Of a stretch of DNA of 64,000 bases, positions 27,457 to 36,673 are shown piece by piece. The position numbers and the translations under genes were made by a program. The stretch covers positions 1 through 64,000 of the forward strand of contig CALVDQ010000003.1 in assembly GCA_944326325.1 (NCBI GenBank), written 5' to 3'. This DNA comes from an uncultured Bacteroidales bacterium. GTDB lineage: Bacteria; Bacteroidota; Bacteroidia; Bacteroidales; UBA932. Under the pieces are notes generated by a model, which was not told the origin of the DNA, ran no database searches, and worked only from the letters and a program-made list of their open reading frames with translations. Each line of letters begins with the position of its first letter. Positions within the stretch are counted from its first letter, which is position 1.

Positions 27457-27496
27457 AATTCTTTCATGGCAGGCAAAGGCCCCGGGAGGCATCCCG

Positions 27497-29569
27497 TCAT
27501 GCTCCGCTGCCCATAGGGTCGGAGAATGAGACCATATCCTCCAGGTCCACCTGCTCCGGATAAAGGATGATGAAGTTTCCTATGGAAGTATTCTTCGCAA
27601 GGCACTGCGGAATCCGGTCGAGCGCAGGGTCATAGGAAACGGAACCGCCCCTCGCGCTGACTATCACGAGGACATCCTCCGGGCTGATTTTTCCGGACAT
27701 CTCCTCCTGCAGGGAGAGCCTCTCCCTCTCCTCGAATTTCGGGGAAAGGCCAATGCCGGACTGCCGGCAGCCTGCCCGGAGCTGTTCCACCGTATCTTTT
27801 TCGGATATGAAAGTCACCTTGCTGTCCAGCTGTTCCGACATTCGGCATACATGGATCAGCCACTTTTTGAATCCGGCCTCGTACTCAGCCCTTGGAGGGA
27901 CGACTACCACCATGTTCTTCACAGTGTTCACAGGCATGACGAAACGTGCGACAAGAACTTCGAGATAGGTCCGTCTGAGCAGGTTGTTCGTAAGGTTCCC
28001 GAAAAAGGAATCCAGAAAACCTGACTTCTGGTGCAGACCGATCACCACTTCCGAAACAGAGTACTCCTTGATGGTATGGACGATACCGGACGCTATGTTC
28101 ATATCGTAACGGCTCACCATGCTTACATTCACATCAGCGGCAGTGGCTATCCTGGCAGCCTTTTCCAGTCCGCTCTTCCCGTCCGCGGCGTGCATGGAAG
28201 AAGATACGGCATCGCTTATCACGTTCAGGGCCACGAAATCACCGCCAGTCCCGGGATCCTTTATCACCAGGGCAAGGTTGACGAGGTTCTCCACGGTGTC
28301 AGGATTCGCAACGGGGATAAGTATCCTCTCCCCCGGAACGCCTCCCGCCGGCTGGTCATCCGCCGGTTTCTCCACCGCCAGCTTCCTCCCGAAATAGTCT
28401 GTCGCCAGAGAGCTGATCACACAGGTGAACAGGATCATCACCACCGTACCGTTCAGCACGTCATCGTTCAAAAGACGTTCCCCGTTCTCCATGATAATCT
28501 CATGACCGACAAGCACTGCCGCAAGGGTAGCCGCCGCCTGGGCGTTGCTCAGGCCGAACATCATCCCCCTCTCGTTGCGTGACATCCTGAAAAGCTTCTG
28601 TGTAAAGAAGGCTGCAAGCCATTTGCTCAGCGTTGCCACGACCGTCATCACCACAGCCACCTTCAGGGCCGTACCTCCGGCGAAAAGGCTGCGGACATCG
28701 ATGATCATCCCGACCCCTATAAGAAAATATGGGATGAACAACGCATTGCCCACAAATTCCAGCCTGTTCATCAGAGGGGACACCCTCGGGATAAGCGGAT
28801 TAAGCACAATCCCCACAAGAAAGGCGCCAAGAATACCCTCCATCCCTGCCAGAGACATCAGTCCACCGCCGAGAAAGACCATGGCAAGCACGAACACGAA
28901 CTGCATCACAGGGTCATCATACTTCCGGAAGAACCATCTTCCGAGCATCGGGAAACAGAATATTATAATGAGACCGAGCATTACCACGTTGAAAAACAGC
29001 AGAAGCCAGTACAGGCCATCAGATGTGCCCTTGTACATCCCGCTGATGACTGCCAGTATGATGAGGGCGAGAGTGACCGTGATGACAGTCCCTCCTATCG
29101 TTATGTTCACGCTGCGCTGCCTGGCAATACCGTAGCGGCTCACTATCGGATAGGCAACCAGCGTATGGGAGGCATACATACTTGCGAGAAGAATCGCGGT
29201 AGTCATGGAATAATCAAGGATGGATACACTGCTCCAGACACCGAGTACCATCGGGATGGCGAAGGTCAGGAGGCCGAACACAAGCCCCTTTATCTTGTTT
29301 TTCCTGAAATCCTCCAGATCCATCTCGAGCCCGGCGAGAAACATAATGTAGAAGAGGCCGACCTTTCCGAAAAGCTCGAAACTGCTGTCCCTCTCAAGGA
29401 TATTGAAACCGTACTCCCCTATTGCCACACCCGCAAGGATCATCCCTATTATATGCGGAATCCGCAGCTTTCCGAGCAGGATGGGCGCAAAAAGGATTAT
29501 TACCAGCACTATAAGGAAGATCCACGTAGGTTCCGTGACAGGAAGGGAAAATGTATTCAAAAGCATCAT
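27497..29569 (-). CDS. CPA2 cation:proton antiporter with C-terminal USP-like region
   Basis: 690 aa. Residues 1-400 are about twelve hydrophobic helices of the Na+/H+ exchanger (PF00999) fold, including GLFYIMFLAGLEMDL in helix 3. Residues from about 410 onward are soluble, resembling paired universal-stress-protein domains (ILIPVANPDTVENLVNLAL). There is no TrkA-N/KefB-type Rossmann domain. The transported ion (Na+ or K+) is not evident. It has a perfect promoter and is divergent from the MFS-HD gene; pH or ion homeostasis is the likely job. Confidence 0.85.
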   Translation of the reverse strand: MMLLNTFSLPVTEPTWIFLIVLVIILFAPILLGKLRIPHIIGMILAGVAIGEYGFNILERDSSFELFGKVGLFYIMFLAGLEMDLEDFRKNKIKGLVFGLLTFAIPMVLGVWSSVSILDYSMTTAILLASMYASHTLVAYPIVSRYGIARQRSVNITIGGTVITVTLALIILAVISGMYKGTSDGLYWLLLFFNVVMLGLIIIFCFPMLGRWFFRKYDDPVMQFVFVLAMVFLGGGLMSLAGMEGILGAFLVGIVLNPLIPRVSPLMNRLEFVGNALFIPYFLIGVGMIIDVRSLFAGGTALKVAVVMTVVATLSKWLAAFFTQKLFRMSRNERGMMFGLSNAQAAATLAAVLVGHEIIMENGERLLNDDVLNGTVVMILFTCVISSLATDYFGRKLAVEKPADDQPAGGVPGERILIPVANPDTVENLVNLALVIKDPGTGGDFVALNVISDAVSSSMHAADGKSGLEKAARIATAADVNVSMVSRYDMNIASGIVHTIKEYSVSEVVIGLHQKSGFLDSFFGNLTNNLLRRTYLEVLVARFVMPVNTVKNMVVVVPPRAEYEAGFKKWLIHVCRMSEQLDSKVTFISEKDTVEQLRAGCRQSGIGLSPKFEERERLSLQEEMSGKISPEDVLVIVSARGGSVSYDPALDRIPQCLAKNTSIGNFIILYPEQVDLEDMVSFSDPMGSGA

Positions 29570-29628
29570 AACAAGTCATGTTTTTCCATGGGGCGGACAA
29601 GCCTGTCTTTTTCGGACCCCATATAGTA

Positions 29629-29659
29629 CAAATTTAACGAAAAAACATTTTCCGGCAAA
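29629..29659 (-). promoter_or_regulatory. Promoter of the CPA2 antiporter
   Basis: Reverse-strand TTTG (29656-29659), 19 nt, TAAATTTG (29629-29636): a full consensus match 60 bases before the start codon. Confidence 0.75.
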
Positions 29660-29703
29660 ATCGGATACCGGTCATGGCCGATTATACGGTTTTCATGATA
29701 CGG

Positions 29704-29734
29704 TTTGTTTTTTTCAGAACAGTTCATATCTTTG
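29704..29734 (+). promoter_or_regulatory. Promoter of the MFS-HD fusion gene
   Basis: TTTG (29704-29707), 19 nt, TATCTTTG (29727-29734): a full match 29 bases before the ATG at 29764. It lies back to back with the antiporter promoter, 44 bases away. Confidence 0.75.
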
Positions 29735-29763
29735 CGCGCATTTTTCAAAAACACGGACCATAT

Positions 29764-31617
29764 ATGAAGAACCGGACTGAAGGCGACATTAAAAAGACAG
29801 GACTGAAGGCATGGCTTCCGGTCCTGTCCCTGACATTCTCGACATTCATATTCAACACTTCGGAATTCATCCCTATCGGACTGCTTTCCGACATTGCATC
29901 CGATTTCGGCATCAGCGAATCCAACGCCGGGATGCTGATCACGGTCTACGCATGGGTCGTGGCTCTTGCCTCCCTGCCGCTGATGCTGGTATTCGCCAAG
30001 ACGGAAAACAGGAAACTGATGCTTTCGGTAACGGCCTTGTTTACAGTAAGCCATATATTTTCAGTGCTCTCCAAAGATTTCTACATGCTCATGATCTCAA
30101 GAATAGGAGTTGCCTGCGCCCATGCGATCTTCTGGTCAATCGTGACGCCCCTTGCGGTAAGGCTCGCACCGGACGGGAAAAAACAGGAAGCTTTGAGTCT
30201 CATAGTTTGCGGATCATCGGTAGCCATGATCGTAGGGCTTCCACTGGGAAGGACCATCGGTCTTTATCTCGGGTGGAGGGCGACATTCCTTGTGACAGCG
30301 GCGCTTGCGGCCGCAATACTTGCTGTCCTGGCGGCTGTCCTGCCGAAAACGCCGAGCGACAATTCCATTTCCCTGAGGAAACTTCCGGCACTTATAAAGT
30401 CTCCGGTCCTGCTCAACATCTATCTCGTCACACTCATCGCCATCACCGGGCATTTCACATGCTACAGCTATATTGAACCGTTCCTCGGGCAGACAGCAGG
30501 ATTCGGAAGCAGGTTGATCACGCTGACACTCACGCTGTTCGGCATCGTCGGTCTGATAGGCAGCTATATCTTTGCCAGATACTACGACAGATACCGGATA
30601 CAGTTCATCTCCGCTGCCGTCACCGGAATCTGCCTGTTCCTGATGCTGATGCAGGCCGCCGCATTCAGCCATGCCGGGATGCTCGTACTGTGCATACTAT
30701 GGGGATTCGCCATCAATTTCTACAACCTGTCCTTCCAGTCCGAGATAATCCGCAACGCACCCAACGGGACTTCTGTCGCGATGTCCATATACTCCGGGAT
30801 ATACAATATCGGCATCGGAGGCGGAGCCTTGGCCGGAGGATACGTATGCTCCGGGATATCGATATCCCATATCGGATATGCCGGGGGTGCCGTGGCGCTG
30901 GTCGCAGCCATAATATGCTTCAGGAAACTCATTCCGGCCATGAAAAAGGATACGGTGAAAAGCGTAAGGAAGGAGATCGGAGATTATATTTACGGAAGCA
31001 TCGTCCCTGAATACGCCGCATTCGATCCGGCGCACAGGGAAGACCATGCCCGGACAGTGATAGACAACTCGATGGAATTGTACAGAAATGCCCCTGAGGA
31101 CATCCGCCGCAGCATAGATCCCGAAATGCTTGCCGTAGCGGCTGCCTGCCACGATCTGGGCAGGATCAACGGCAAGGAAAGGCATCATCTGGACTCCGGA
31201 ATCATCATCAGGGCTGACAGGAACCTGAGGAAATGGTTCAGAGAGGAACAGATAGAGACCATAGCCCAGGCCGCTGAAGACCACAGGGCATCGGCCAGGA
31301 ATGAACCGAGAAGCATATACGGCAAGATAGTGGCAGAAGCCGACAGGCTGATCGACCAGGATACGATAATCCGGCGCACTCTCCTGTATGGCAAGGCAAG
31401 CTATCCGGATATGTCCTCGGAAGAACAGATCGGCAGGGCCCTGGAGCACCTTTATGAAAAGTACGGGAACGACGGTTATCTCAGGCTGTGGATACCATGG
31501 AGCGACAATGCCCGCAGGCTGGCACGTTTCCGCTCTCTTCTGGCCGACAGGAAAGCGGCCAGAAGAGAAGTGGAAAGGATATGGAAAGAACTGCAGGAAC
31601 TTCCGCTGCCGTCATGA
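29764..31617 (+). CDS. MFS sugar-efflux-type transporter fused to an HD phosphohydrolase domain
   Basis: 617 aa in one uninterrupted frame. Residues about 15-395 are a twelve-helix major facilitator of the DHA1/SotB type (NTSEFIPIGLLSDIASDF, then GMLITVYAWVVALASLPL). From about 400 a soluble HD-superfamily domain follows, with DHARTV, the metal-binding pair CHDLG (H and D near 462-463), HHLDSG, EDHRAS and EADRLID, and ends RIWKELQELPLPS. Elsewhere in Bacteroidota I know the HD domain as a separate protein. The start at 29764 was chosen over 29674 because the latter would include the promoter. A transporter coupled to cytosolic phosphate-ester hydrolysis is an inference. Confidence 0.85.
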   Translation: MKNRTEGDIKKTGLKAWLPVLSLTFSTFIFNTSEFIPIGLLSDIASDFGISESNAGMLITVYAWVVALASLPLMLVFAKTENRKLMLSVTALFTVSHIFSVLSKDFYMLMISRIGVACAHAIFWSIVTPLAVRLAPDGKKQEALSLIVCGSSVAMIVGLPLGRTIGLYLGWRATFLVTAALAAAILAVLAAVLPKTPSDNSISLRKLPALIKSPVLLNIYLVTLIAITGHFTCYSYIEPFLGQTAGFGSRLITLTLTLFGIVGLIGSYIFARYYDRYRIQFISAAVTGICLFLMLMQAAAFSHAGMLVLCILWGFAINFYNLSFQSEIIRNAPNGTSVAMSIYSGIYNIGIGGGALAGGYVCSGISISHIGYAGGAVALVAAIICFRKLIPAMKKDTVKSVRKEIGDYIYGSIVPEYAAFDPAHREDHARTVIDNSMELYRNAPEDIRRSIDPEMLAVAAACHDLGRINGKERHHLDSGIIIRADRNLRKWFREEQIETIAQAAEDHRASARNEPRSIYGKIVAEADRLIDQDTIIRRTLLYGKASYPDMSSEEQIGRALEHLYEKYGNDGYLRLWIPWSDNARRLARFRSLLADRKAARREVERIWKELQELPLPS

Positions 31618-31664
31618 ACGGAGGAGATCCGGATCCGGGCAGCAACGCCGCAGACCACCCGTTA

Positions 31665-33248
31665 TCACAAGCCGGAAGCCTGATGCGCCGGTCTCAAAAG
31701 ATCCAACACCACCTTCACCGGATTAAAAGTCTCCAACGGAACCTCCACGAACAAAGTATTCCAGTCACTCATGGAACCGTTCCAGAGCCCAGGCAGTTCG
31801 AGAGCCTTAAGTTCACGTCCCTGGTAGCTTTTGGAACTGATGAAGCCGGCATCGTTGTCGACATGGTCGAGAAGATTGAAACTGTTGCCTTTGTAGTCAT
31901 GGAGACAGCAGACGATATCCACAGGATTGAAATGGGTTGCAGCTGCAAGTGCCGCAGAAGCCTGAGGATCGGATTTGTTTATCTGGGCGCCTTCAAGAAT
32001 CTGCAGGGAGGTGGAACCGTCCTTCTCCTCAATGATGAACGGACCGCCGCCGGGCTCGCCCTGGTTCTTGACCATACCGCAGACACGGATAGGACGGTCC
32101 AGCTTCTCGCGGAGCTTCCTGACACGGGTCTTGCAGTCCTCGGCATACGGCATCCGGATGCAAAGCTCCTTGATCAGGAACTCCTCGATATCGTTGCAGA
32201 GGTTCTGCACCTCCGGAGTCATGTAACGGTCGTCATACCTCTGGGTGAGGCTCGGGATATAAGGAGGAAGAGCCTGAGACATGCCTTCCCCTGTAACGGC
32301 ATCGAGTTCGCGGAGATAGCCGAAAATCTTGTCCCGCAACTCCACTGCCTTGCCCAGAAGCACTTTCTTGTATTTCGCCGTTACGGGCAGGAACCTCTCG
32401 TTGGCGACATTGTCGATATTCTTTATGGAAACAACCTCCTCGGAGATTTTGTCAAGATTGTATATGAGGGCGCCGTGGCCGGCAGGACGGAAGAGCAGCC
32501 TTCCGTCATCGGTACGGAAAGGCTTGTTGTCAGCATCGACGGCGATGGTGTCCGTAGCCTTGTCCTGATAGGTGAACGTTATGTTGAAGCGTACCCCGTA
32601 TCTCTTCTCATACTCATCCTTCACGGCCTTGTAGGCATCTTCGAACAGCTGCCTGTGCTCAGGCGATATGGTCACGACGATATTGGCCGATCCGTCCGGG
32701 TTCCTCATGTAGTCCTGGGCCTCTACCAGATGCTCTGCAAATGCGGTACGCACCTCTCCGTCCGGATATTTATGGAATTTCAGCACGCCTTTAGGCTTGG
32801 AGCCGTAGGCCAGCCCCTCCTCCGTGAGTGTCCTCGACAATATCTTCATGCGGCTCTCCGCCGTGTCGGAAGGAGTCCCGAACAATTCCGGATCGTAGAA
32901 GGCGAAACGGGCGATGTTGGCCACGAATCTGGCGGCCGGTGAATCGGAAGCCACATCCTGCCCCTTCTTCAAGGTGTCCAGACCGCTGAAAAGGTCCTTG
33001 AACATCCGCGACGCGGCTCCTGAAGCCGGCACGAACTTGCATTTCCCGGCAATATCAGCATTTTCGTAATACTCTGCAGCCCTGGAGGCTTCCTCATCGT
33101 CCAGGACACAGATACCGTTGCCCGGAGTGGCCGGAGCCACTATCTTCATCCATGGAAAGCCTTTCCTGAAAAGTTCCACCTGCGCCTCGGCAGATGCCAC
33201 AGACGAGCCCCTCGACTCTATCTGCTTGATGTCTTCTTTGTTGAACAT
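31665..33248 (-). CDS. DUF4301 family protein
   Basis: 527 aa. The N-terminus (MFNKEDIKQIESRGSSVASA) and the block KFVPASGAASRMFKDL near residue 80 are hallmarks of DUF4301, found in Bacteroidota. The S-G-A-A-S-R stretch resembles a phosphate-binding loop and a nucleotidyltransferase-like fold has been my guess, but no activity is established. The open frame runs to 33362 and would overlap the pdxB 3' end; the methionine at 33248 gives the family N-terminus. It is last in a recF-DUF721-pdxB-DUF4301 run, 94 bases after pdxB. Confidence 0.75.
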   Translation of the reverse strand: MFNKEDIKQIESRGSSVASAEAQVELFRKGFPWMKIVAPATPGNGICVLDDEEASRAAEYYENADIAGKCKFVPASGAASRMFKDLFSGLDTLKKGQDVASDSPAARFVANIARFAFYDPELFGTPSDTAESRMKILSRTLTEEGLAYGSKPKGVLKFHKYPDGEVRTAFAEHLVEAQDYMRNPDGSANIVVTISPEHRQLFEDAYKAVKDEYEKRYGVRFNITFTYQDKATDTIAVDADNKPFRTDDGRLLFRPAGHGALIYNLDKISEEVVSIKNIDNVANERFLPVTAKYKKVLLGKAVELRDKIFGYLRELDAVTGEGMSQALPPYIPSLTQRYDDRYMTPEVQNLCNDIEEFLIKELCIRMPYAEDCKTRVRKLREKLDRPIRVCGMVKNQGEPGGGPFIIEEKDGSTSLQILEGAQINKSDPQASAALAAATHFNPVDIVCCLHDYKGNSFNLLDHVDNDAGFISSKSYQGRELKALELPGLWNGSMSDWNTLFVEVPLETFNPVKVVLDLLRPAHQASGL

Positions 33249-33342
33249 ACCAGTTTTCGTTATCGAAGCCCATCTCGAGGCTTCATTGTTATTAATCAGT
33301 GTATCGTCCCGTGCGGTTCCGCCGTCCCCGGAGGATTCCGGT

Positions 33343-34395
33343 TCAGTCCACACATATCTCACGGCGGTACTTGTACTCCGACCTCATCTTCTCGAAGTTT
33401 TCAGGTGCCATCCGGAACATGAAATCATCCGTAAATATAGGATAATTATATTGAAAAACCGAAGTTATTTCCCCCTGATTCTTTCCCTTAAGGTCAAGAT
33501 GTACCGGCGCGTACTCCTCCCTGTCGTAATCGGGATAGAAATCATACAGCCCGGTTATACCGAAGTGTCTTGCCACGGCCTGAACGGAAGAGGCGGTACC
33601 GTTCAGCTTACCCTGGAAGGAATATCCGGCGATATGCGGCGTGGCAATGTCGACCATGTCCATCAGGGCCAGATTTATGTCCGGTTCATGGTTCCAGGTA
33701 TCGATGATGACTGGCCCGAGCTTGGGAATGGCCTCCATCAGCGCAGCCTCGTCCACGATCTCCCCTCTCGCAGCATTTATGAAAAAGGCACCGGGACGCA
33801 TCATTCCGAAGAAGTCCGCGTCTGCCATATTCCTCGTAGTCCCGTCGAGCGGGGTATGTATCGTAACTATGTTCGAGGAAGAAAGAAGATATTCCAGAGA
33901 ACAGAATCCGTCCGGTCCTTCCGCCTCGGCACGCGGCGGATCGTACCTGAGAACCTCAAATCCGAGGTAGCCGGCCATCCGCTCCACTTTCCTGCCGACG
34001 TTCCCGACTCCGATTATGCCCATGACAGGATGGTCGAGCCGGATGGATTTCCGCGAAGCCGTACCGTAGAGGGCGGAAAACACGTACTGCATCACACCCC
34101 CGGCATTGCAGCCCTGGGCATTGTGTACCTCAATCCCCTTCCTGCTGCAGTATTCCAGGTCAATATGGTCTGTACCTATGGTCGCCGTAGCTATCATCGA
34201 TATGCCGGTCCCCTCAAGCAGGGCGGCATCGCATCTGGTCCTCGTCCTGATGACAAGGGCGTCAGCGTCAAGGATATCATCCCGGCATATTTCCCGTCCA
34301 TCCTTGTAGACCACTGCGGCATACGGTTCGAATACCCCTTTCATGAAAGGGACATTGCTGTCGGCCACTATCTTGATTCTTTTCTCCATCATCAT
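33343..34395 (-). CDS. pdxB: 4-phosphoerythronate dehydrogenase
   Basis: 350 aa D-2-hydroxyacid dehydrogenase of the vitamin B6 pathway, oxidising 4-phosphoerythronate. It opens IKIVADSNVPFMKG, has the NAD-binding MGIIGVGNVGRKVE in the middle, catalytic-region blocks RGEIVDEAAL and the histidine in ATPHIAGYSFQGK, and a C-terminal extension of about 70 residues matching the PdxB dimerisation domain. Three consecutive ATGs (34395, 34392, 34389) are possible starts. The first overlaps the DUF721 stop as ATGA. Confidence 0.88.
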   Translation of the reverse strand: MMMEKRIKIVADSNVPFMKGVFEPYAAVVYKDGREICRDDILDADALVIRTRTRCDAALLEGTGISMIATATIGTDHIDLEYCSRKGIEVHNAQGCNAGGVMQYVFSALYGTASRKSIRLDHPVMGIIGVGNVGRKVERMAGYLGFEVLRYDPPRAEAEGPDGFCSLEYLLSSSNIVTIHTPLDGTTRNMADADFFGMMRPGAFFINAARGEIVDEAALMEAIPKLGPVIIDTWNHEPDINLALMDMVDIATPHIAGYSFQGKLNGTASSVQAVARHFGITGLYDFYPDYDREEYAPVHLDLKGKNQGEITSVFQYNYPIFTDDFMFRMAPENFEKMRSEYKYRREICVD

Positions 34396-34721
34396 CGAAG
34401 TATAAGCTGTTTCACAAGACCCGTCCGAGGGTCATCCTTCACGAAAAGCCCGTCCTCAAGAAGCCTTTCATTTATCCTGCGCACAAGCTCCTCCCTCTTT
34501 GGATAAAGCCTGCTGCGGAGCACCGATGAACTAAGGGAACAATACAGGACCCCGTTTTTCAGATATCTCGAGACCGTATACGGAGCAGCCCCCGACACGG
34601 CATCCCAGGCAGCGAAGATCAGCTGCTCGTTGAGACCGGACGCTATCTTCATCTCCCTTATATACTCTTTTACAATCTCGTCCATCGGCTGGGCGTTTTT
34701 CCGTGACAGTCTGTTTGCCAT
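34392..34721 (-). CDS. DUF721 protein (DciA-like)
   Basis: 109 aa. It begins MANRLSRKNAQPMDEIVKEY and contains the DUF721 core LIFAAWDAVSGAAPYTVSRY followed by a beta-rich stretch (GVLYCSLSSSVLRSRL). DUF721 proteins include DciA, the replicative helicase loader or operator of many bacteria, and are commonly found beside recF as here. An upstream GTG (34736) overlaps recF; the ATG at 34721 leaves a four-base gap after the recF stop. The basic N-terminal region could contact DNA. Confidence 0.7.
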   Translation of the reverse strand: MANRLSRKNAQPMDEIVKEYIREMKIASGLNEQLIFAAWDAVSGAAPYTVSRYLKNGVLYCSLSSSVLRSRLYPKREELVRRINERLLEDGLFVKDDPRTGLVKQLILR

Positions 34722-34725
34722 AGCG

Positions 34726-35829
34726 CTACCTTTCACAAAGCCTGAATGTCCCCCCGGAAGTCTCGAAATACGCGCTGTCGCTGGTTATCGCATCGACGAT
34801 GCCGGACATTCTCACCTTGTTGCTGTCAGTGATGAATATCTGACCGAACTCGTTGCCTGCGACCATGGACAGGAGGTTCGATATTCTGTTCATGTCCAGC
34901 TTGTCGAACACGTCGTCAAGAAGAAGCATCGGAGCAAAGCCGTAGCTGTCCTTCATAATCTCGTACTGGGCGAACTTCAGGGATACGAGAAAAGACTTCT
35001 GCTGTCCCTGCGAACCGCATCTGCGTATGGGATGCCCGTCCATCGTGAAGACGAAATCATCCCTGTGGATGCCGGAGGAAGTATATCTCAAGGCCCTGTC
35101 ACGGTCAAGATGCCGCTTCAGGACGGATGTCATGCTCTCCCCGTGCAGGTCGGACCGGTACTCTATCCCGACCGTTTCCCGTCCGGAAGACAGAATATTA
35201 TAATATTGAGTCACCACCGGAAGTATATCGGCGGTAAATTTCATCCTCGCATTGAAAATCGGGGCTGCCAACGCCTCCATCCGTCCGTCCATAACCTCAA
35301 GCAGCCCCATGTCCGGAGAAGGGGACTTCAGTATGGCGTTCCTCTGGGACAGCAGCCTGTTGTACTGCTGGAGTGAATACATATACTCCCTGTCCATCTG
35401 GGATAGCACCGAATTCACGAAACGGCGGCGTTCCTCCCCGGACTCGCTCACCAGGGTGATGTCGGACGGCGAGACCAATACCACCGGCAGTACGCCGATA
35501 TGTCCGGAAATTTTGGGATACGGCTTGTCGTCCCTGCGGAAACGCTTTTCCCCTGAAGCCTTGACATTGGCAGAGAACCGGCTCTCCAGCCCATTCTGCA
35601 TGAGGTATGTGCCACCGATGCTGAATTCTTCCGTTCCATATCTGAAATTGTATCTGTCGGAGGCGGCAAAGGCGCTTTTTGTCATCGAGAGATAATATAC
35701 GGCATCGAGGAGGTTGGTCTTGCCCTCGCCGTTGTTTCCGGATATGCAGTTTACGTTAGGGGAAAAGGCCAACTCCTGGAATCCGATGTTTCTGAAATCG
35801 GATATGACTATTTTTTCAAGTACAGGCAT
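34726..35829 (-). CDS. recF: DNA replication and repair protein RecF
   Basis: 367 aa SMC-like ATPase that helps load RecA at gaps. Walker A is GNNGEGKTN (residues 31-39), the signature stretch GSQGQQKSFLVSLKFAQYEI lies around 265-290, and Walker B is MLLLDDVFDKLD. The frame extends to 35976, across the divergent promoter region, but MPVLEKIVISDFRNIG at 35829 is the family start. It leads the recF-DUF721-pdxB-DUF4301 run. Confidence 0.94.
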   Translation of the reverse strand: MPVLEKIVISDFRNIGFQELAFSPNVNCISGNNGEGKTNLLDAVYYLSMTKSAFAASDRYNFRYGTEEFSIGGTYLMQNGLESRFSANVKASGEKRFRRDDKPYPKISGHIGVLPVVLVSPSDITLVSESGEERRRFVNSVLSQMDREYMYSLQQYNRLLSQRNAILKSPSPDMGLLEVMDGRMEALAAPIFNARMKFTADILPVVTQYYNILSSGRETVGIEYRSDLHGESMTSVLKRHLDRDRALRYTSSGIHRDDFVFTMDGHPIRRCGSQGQQKSFLVSLKFAQYEIMKDSYGFAPMLLLDDVFDKLDMNRISNLLSMVAGNEFGQIFITDSNKVRMSGIVDAITSDSAYFETSGGTFRLCER

Positions 35830-35865
35830 CTCTGACAGGCAGGAAGGGTCATTTTCATATCCTTG

Positions 35866-35873
35866 CAAAGATA
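35866..35873 (-). promoter_or_regulatory. Probable -7 box for recF
   Basis: Reverse-strand TATCTTTG, 37 bases before the recF ATG. The -33 box is not clear. Confidence 0.4.
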
Positions 35874-35891
35874 TTAAATTAAAGGCAAATA

Positions 35892-35923
35892 ATTGCGAAG
35901 TTCTACATTTTTTTATAAATTTG
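35892..35923 (+). promoter_or_regulatory. Promoter of the TPR protein gene
   Basis: ATTG (35892-35895), 20 nt, TAAATTTG (35916-35923), 56 bases before the ATG at 35980. Confidence 0.6.
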
Positions 35924-35979
35924 CGGCCTGCTTGACAGCGGCTATTACATAATTCAGTAAATTTTAAAATGTTCAAAAT

Positions 35980-36657
35980 ATGTCTAAAGAAACCAACACC
36001 GAGAAAAATACTTCTGTCGCCGAGGCAGTCTCGAAGACGGAGATTTTCTTCTCATCCAACAAGAAGGCAATCCTGATCGCCATCGCCGTCATCGTCGTAG
36101 CATGTGCCGGCATCTTCCTCTATCACAAATTCGGCTATATGCCTGCCAGGGAAGAAGCCCTCGGGCAGCTCTACCCGGCCGAGTCGAACTTCCGCAACGG
36201 TGAGTACGAACTCGCACTCAACGGAGACGGGAATGTGCTGGGATTCTCGCAGATCATCGAGAAATACGGACACAAGGCAGGCAAGGCCGCCTTCCTGTAT
36301 GCCGGCATCTGCGAACTCAACCTCGGCAACTGGAACGAGGCCATCAGCTATCTCAACAAGTACAACGGGACTGACAAGATCATGAAGGCCAGGGCTCTCG
36401 CATGTATAGGGGATGCCTACACAGGGCTGAACGACTACGCCAAGGCCGTGAAATACTTTGAAAAGGCAGCCTCTGTCATAGACAATGCCTTCGCTGCCAC
36501 CTACCTCCTCAAGGCCGGGATCACATACGAGGCCCTCGGAGACTACAGCAGTGCCGTCAAGGCATACGAAACCATCAGGGAGCAGTACCCGATGTCAATG
36601 GAAGCCATGGATATAGACAAGTATATCACAAGGGCTGGAATCAACGCCGGAAAATAA
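35980..36657 (+). CDS. Membrane-anchored tetratricopeptide repeat protein
   Basis: 225 aa. A single hydrophobic helix (AILIAIAVIVVACAGIFLYH, residues about 30-49) follows a short charged N-terminus, so it is likely anchored in the inner membrane with the rest in the periplasm. About three TPR units follow (AFLYAGICELNLGNWNEAI, then ALACIGDAYTGLNDYAKAV, then TYLLKAGITYEALGDYSSAV). It resembles YfgM-type proteins that assist periplasmic chaperones. It is 16 bases upstream of the YebC gene. Confidence 0.8.
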   Translation: MSKETNTEKNTSVAEAVSKTEIFFSSNKKAILIAIAVIVVACAGIFLYHKFGYMPAREEALGQLYPAESNFRNGEYELALNGDGNVLGFSQIIEKYGHKAGKAAFLYAGICELNLGNWNEAISYLNKYNGTDKIMKARALACIGDAYTGLNDYAKAVKYFEKAASVIDNAFAATYLLKAGITYEALGDYSSAVKAYETIREQYPMSMEAMDIDKYITRAGINAGK

Positions 36658-36673
36658 GGGAAATCAGAAATAT

